64,000 bases of DNA from Ignavibacterium sp. (GTDB lineage: Bacteria > Bacteroidota > Ignavibacteria > Ignavibacteriales > Ignavibacteriaceae). The stretch's first letter is position 1, and each line of letters opens with the position of its first letter. The notes under the pieces were generated by a model. It made no database searches. It was not told the origin of the DNA and saw nothing but the letters and a program-made list of their open reading frames with translations. The DNA lies in the NCBI GenBank assembly GCA_018335755.1, contig JAGXRK010000062.1:93786-157785 (forward strand). Direction: 5' to 3'. The position numbers were made by a program, and so were the translations under genes. Positions 61,832 to 64,000 of this stretch are shown in pieces.

Positions 61832-62233
61832 ATGGCTGAAACTATTTCAAAGAAGAAAATACTTGTTGTTGAAGATGATATTGAAAATCAGCGCCTCTTC
61901 AAATTAATTCTTTCAAGAACGTATTCAGTTGATTTTTGTGATAACGATAAATCTTTTTACAGCAAACTTGCCTCCGCAGAATACGATCTTATCTTAATGG
62001 ATATAACTTTAAGGGAGGGTAAAACAGGCACAGAACTTACCAGGGAAATTAAAAACTCAAAGGTGTTTTCAAATATTCCGGTTTTATGCTTATCAGCTCA
62101 CGTTTTTGAACAGGATAAAAGAAAAGCTATGGCTGCCGGCGTTGACATGTTTTTAGAAAAGCCTGTTTCCAATAAAGTTTTGTTTCACTCTATCGAATTA
62201 CTACTCTCTAAATCCGCATCGTTAAAATCTTAA
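61832..62233 (+). CDS. Single-domain response regulator (CheY-like)
   Basis: The 133-residue receiver has E14-D15-D16, the phosphorylation Asp 57 in YDLILMDITL, a Ser at 88 and Lys 110 in FLEKPVS; all needed residues are present. No output domain, so it acts by protein contact. No kinase gene is adjacent. Its stop overlaps the convergent PorV-like gene by four bases. Confidence 0.9.
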   Translation: MAETISKKKILVVEDDIENQRLFKLILSRTYSVDFCDNDKSFYSKLASAEYDLILMDITLREGKTGTELTREIKNSKVFSNIPVLCLSAHVFEQDKRKAMAAGVDMFLEKPVSNKVLFHSIELLLSKSASLKS

Positions 62234-63270
62234 TATCCGGCTCTGAGAAATCTTGCTTCTTCTAAAGTAAGCATAACCGAAATTCGGTGAGAATCCGGCA
62301 ATCTCTCAATTTCTGATTCACTGAATCTTGCAAAGGAATAATCAATGTTAAGTTTTGGTAGTTTTACTCCTGCACCAACTGTAAACTGCTTAACATCGTT
62401 GTATCCAGCACGAACTGAAAATAGTTCTTTAAATCTGTATTCAAAACCTGCATGCATATCAAAGCTTACCGGTCCGAGATTAAAGTTTGAAGCAAATCTT
62501 CTGTTTTCAAATCTTACATCAAAATCGAGAGCTGGCATAATGTATCCGCCTAAAAATTCAGTTAATCTGTAGGCAGCGCCGAGCTTTAAGGTTGGGGAAA
62601 TAAGTTCGTTTCTTCCTGTATTCCATGCAACCAGCGTAGTTGTTACATCCTGAATATTTGCACCAAGAAAAAGATTTTCTAAAGGTGAGTAAAATGCGCC
62701 CACATCAAAACCTATTCCTGTTGCACCAAATTCTGCAAGATCTCTTCTGATAATTTTAACATTCGCACCCCAGTAAAAATTTTCTGTCTGGCGTTTTGCA
62801 AATGTTAAATAGAAAGCCCAGTCCTGGTTGCTGAATTCTGTTATCTTGCTGTAGTCAAGTCTCAGCATATCATTATCATCTATAATACCATCGCCGTTAG
62901 TGTCTATTCTTGCATTTCTTGTATCCGGAATTCCATCTACACCGAGCCTCATAACGCTAAGACCGAAGCTCATATCGGGTCCAAAAGGAATTCCAACTGC
63001 GCCGTAATCATAATTAACAAGGTTGCCGAATTGTTCTGAGTGCATAAGTGCAATTTGCGGATAGTTTATATTGGCTAATCCTGCGGGATTGTAATAACCA
63101 GCAGTTACATCATTTGCAACAGCAACGAATGCGCCGCCCATACCAAGGGCTCTGCCGCCAACACCAAGAGCCATAAATTCACCGGCGTATTTGCTTATAA
63201 CTGTTTGTGCATTCAGTGATAGTACTGAAAGGATAGTTATTGAAAGGGCTAAAACAAACTTTTTAGGCAT
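62230..63270 (-). CDS. PorV/PorQ-family outer-membrane protein
   Basis: The 346-residue protein has a signal peptide ending LSLNAQ, then SKYAGEFMALGVGGRALGMGGAFVAVANDVTAGYYNPAGLANINYPQIALMHSEQF. This is the signature of the PorV/PorQ (FadL-like) outer-membrane beta-barrel family of the T9SS. An EF-hand-like Asp-rich loop IDTNGDGIIDDNDM (about 122-135) lies within. It may be a T9SS shuttle protein. A T9SS cargo gene lies just upstream on the same strand. Confidence 0.88.
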   Translation of the reverse strand: MPKKFVLALSITILSVLSLNAQTVISKYAGEFMALGVGGRALGMGGAFVAVANDVTAGYYNPAGLANINYPQIALMHSEQFGNLVNYDYGAVGIPFGPDMSFGLSVMRLGVDGIPDTRNARIDTNGDGIIDDNDMLRLDYSKITEFSNQDWAFYLTFAKRQTENFYWGANVKIIRRDLAEFGATGIGFDVGAFYSPLENLFLGANIQDVTTTLVAWNTGRNELISPTLKLGAAYRLTEFLGGYIMPALDFDVRFENRRFASNFNLGPVSFDMHAGFEYRFKELFSVRAGYNDVKQFTVGAGVKLPKLNIDYSFARFSESEIERLPDSHRISVMLTLEEARFLRAGY

Positions 63271-63373
63271 AAAAGATAACTCCTGGTTATTACTTTCTTT
63301 TTAAAGGTGGCTCAAAATTGCAAGTTTACACTATAAAGTCAAGGCTAAATTTGTGAGATACTGAAAATTGATG

Positions 63374-63400
63374 GGGCAATTCTCTTGCGGAGAATTGCCC
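63374..63400 (-). terminator. Hairpin after the T9SS cargo gene
   Basis: A perfect 11-bp stem GGGCAATTCTC/GAGAATTGCCC with a five-base loop, 24 bp after the stop of the minus-strand cargo gene. The T-run on that strand is weak, so it may stop transcription only partly or protect the 3' end. Confidence 0.6.
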
Positions 63401-63423
63401 AAATTCTTCTTTGATAGGGGCTC

Positions 63424-64000
63424 TTACTTCACCAACAGCATCTTCTTCGAACTCACATAACTACCTGAAGTAATTTTGTATATATAAACTCCGCTTGCTA
63501 GTGAAGATGCATTGAAATTCACTTCATAGCGTCCTGCAGGTTTTTCTTCATTTACAAGAGTTGCTACTTCACTGCCAAGTATGTCATAAACTTTTAGCGT
63601 TACCCTTCCATCCTGCGGAAGCTGATAACGGATTGTAGTACTTGGATTAAATGGGTTTGGATAGTTTTGCTCAAGTGAATAAGTAACAGGAATACTCTCA
63701 CCCTTAAAGTTTCTTGTTAGAAGATGTGCCTTCTCAAGAACTATATCATCTCTTTGTATATCAGATATATAGAGATTAACATCTTCGTTTATAGTTGTAG
63801 TCAGTCTCATAAAATAATCGCCTGACTCTATACCAGAGCAATCAACAAGGTAACTGAGGTTTGCATATTTATCCAAATTATATTTGTTGTAAGAAACAAC
63901 ATCAAATGTACCAACCACTTCATTACCCGAAGCTTTTACCAACTCGCTTTTGAATGTGAGATTGAAATTTTCACCTAATAACGAATCAGCTAAGTTTTTA
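63424..64000 (-). CDS. T9SS cargo protein, C-terminal part with type-A sorting domain
   Basis: The frame is open to the window edge on the right, and no start is visible, so only about 190 C-terminal residues are seen. They end in a type IX secretion C-terminal domain: SLEQNYPNPFNPSTTIRYQL, GRVTLKVYDILGSEVATLVNEEKPAGRYEVNFNASSLASGVYIYKI and KKMLLVK at the end. It is exported by T9SS and anchored or released outside. The rest of the protein is outside the window. Confidence 0.92.
   Translation of the reverse strand, partial: KNLADSLLGENFNLTFKSELVKASGNEVVGTFDVVSYNKYNLDKYANLSYLVDCSGIESGDYFMRLTTTINEDVNLYISDIQRDDIVLEKAHLLTRNFKGESIPVTYSLEQNYPNPFNPSTTIRYQLPQDGRVTLKVYDILGSEVATLVNEEKPAGRYEVNFNASSLASGVYIYKITSGSYVSSKKMLLVK

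Overview
The window is AT-rich DNA that most likely comes from the Ignavibacteria/Bacteroidota-Chlorobi side of the FCB group. The evidence is a type IX secretion (T9SS) type-A C-terminal sorting domain with the YPNPFNPSTTIRYQLP signature (63424-64000), a PorV/PorQ-family outer-membrane protein (62230-63270), a GldL/GldM-like inner-membrane pair (56980-58920), and weak or variable Shine-Dalgarno sequences. This placement is an inference from protein style; there is no rRNA in the window.

1-22468, minus strand: a nearly complete canonical type VI secretion system (T6SS) in one long array. In transcription order it runs FHA protein, TssJ, TssK, TssL, TssM, TagF, TssA, TssB, TssC, Hcp, a terminator-like structure, TssE, TssF, TssG, ClpV/TssH, VgrG, PAAR and a truncated OmpA-like protein at the window edge. 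TssJ, TssL and TssM form the trans-envelope complex, so this is the subtype-i architecture usual in Proteobacteria and not the Bacteroidetes subtype iii. No dedicated toxin is visible.

22469-32784: a loose accessory region, mostly minus strand. It holds a lipoprotein sugar dehydrogenase, an SRPBCC protein, a pirin, a DUF5694-like protein, a CPBP protease, a DUF4345 protein, a PUA-like protein, two very small membrane proteins and several unknowns. Three genes carry copies of a previously unnamed repeat just upstream of their starts.

32785-37059: a minus-strand operon (ARPP-1-like, DUF932-like, degenerate receiver) divergent from a WYL regulator, then a GIY-YIG endonuclease gene bracketed by long palindromic repeats.

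37060-54064: a defence and mobile island. A type I restriction-modification locus (hsdR, hsdS, fic, hsdM) carries a GxxExxY insertion and a three-gene unknown module between hsdR and hsdS. Elements with GTCTGAACC/GGTTCAGAC ends flank the GxxExxY gene, and one sits in frame inside hsdS. Two remnants of an ADP-ribosylglycohydrolase gene lie on either side of an iron ABC transporter operon. A mobile mystery protein A/B (Xre/Fic) pair with three evenly spaced operators, a DUF2779 nuclease-like protein and tRNA-Ser follow.

54178-64000: more ordinary chromosome with a HisN-like phosphatase, the GldL/GldM-like operon with an outer-membrane partner, a GH13 amylase, a TlpA-like lipoprotein, a response regulator, PorV-like protein and a T9SS cargo protein cut by the window edge.
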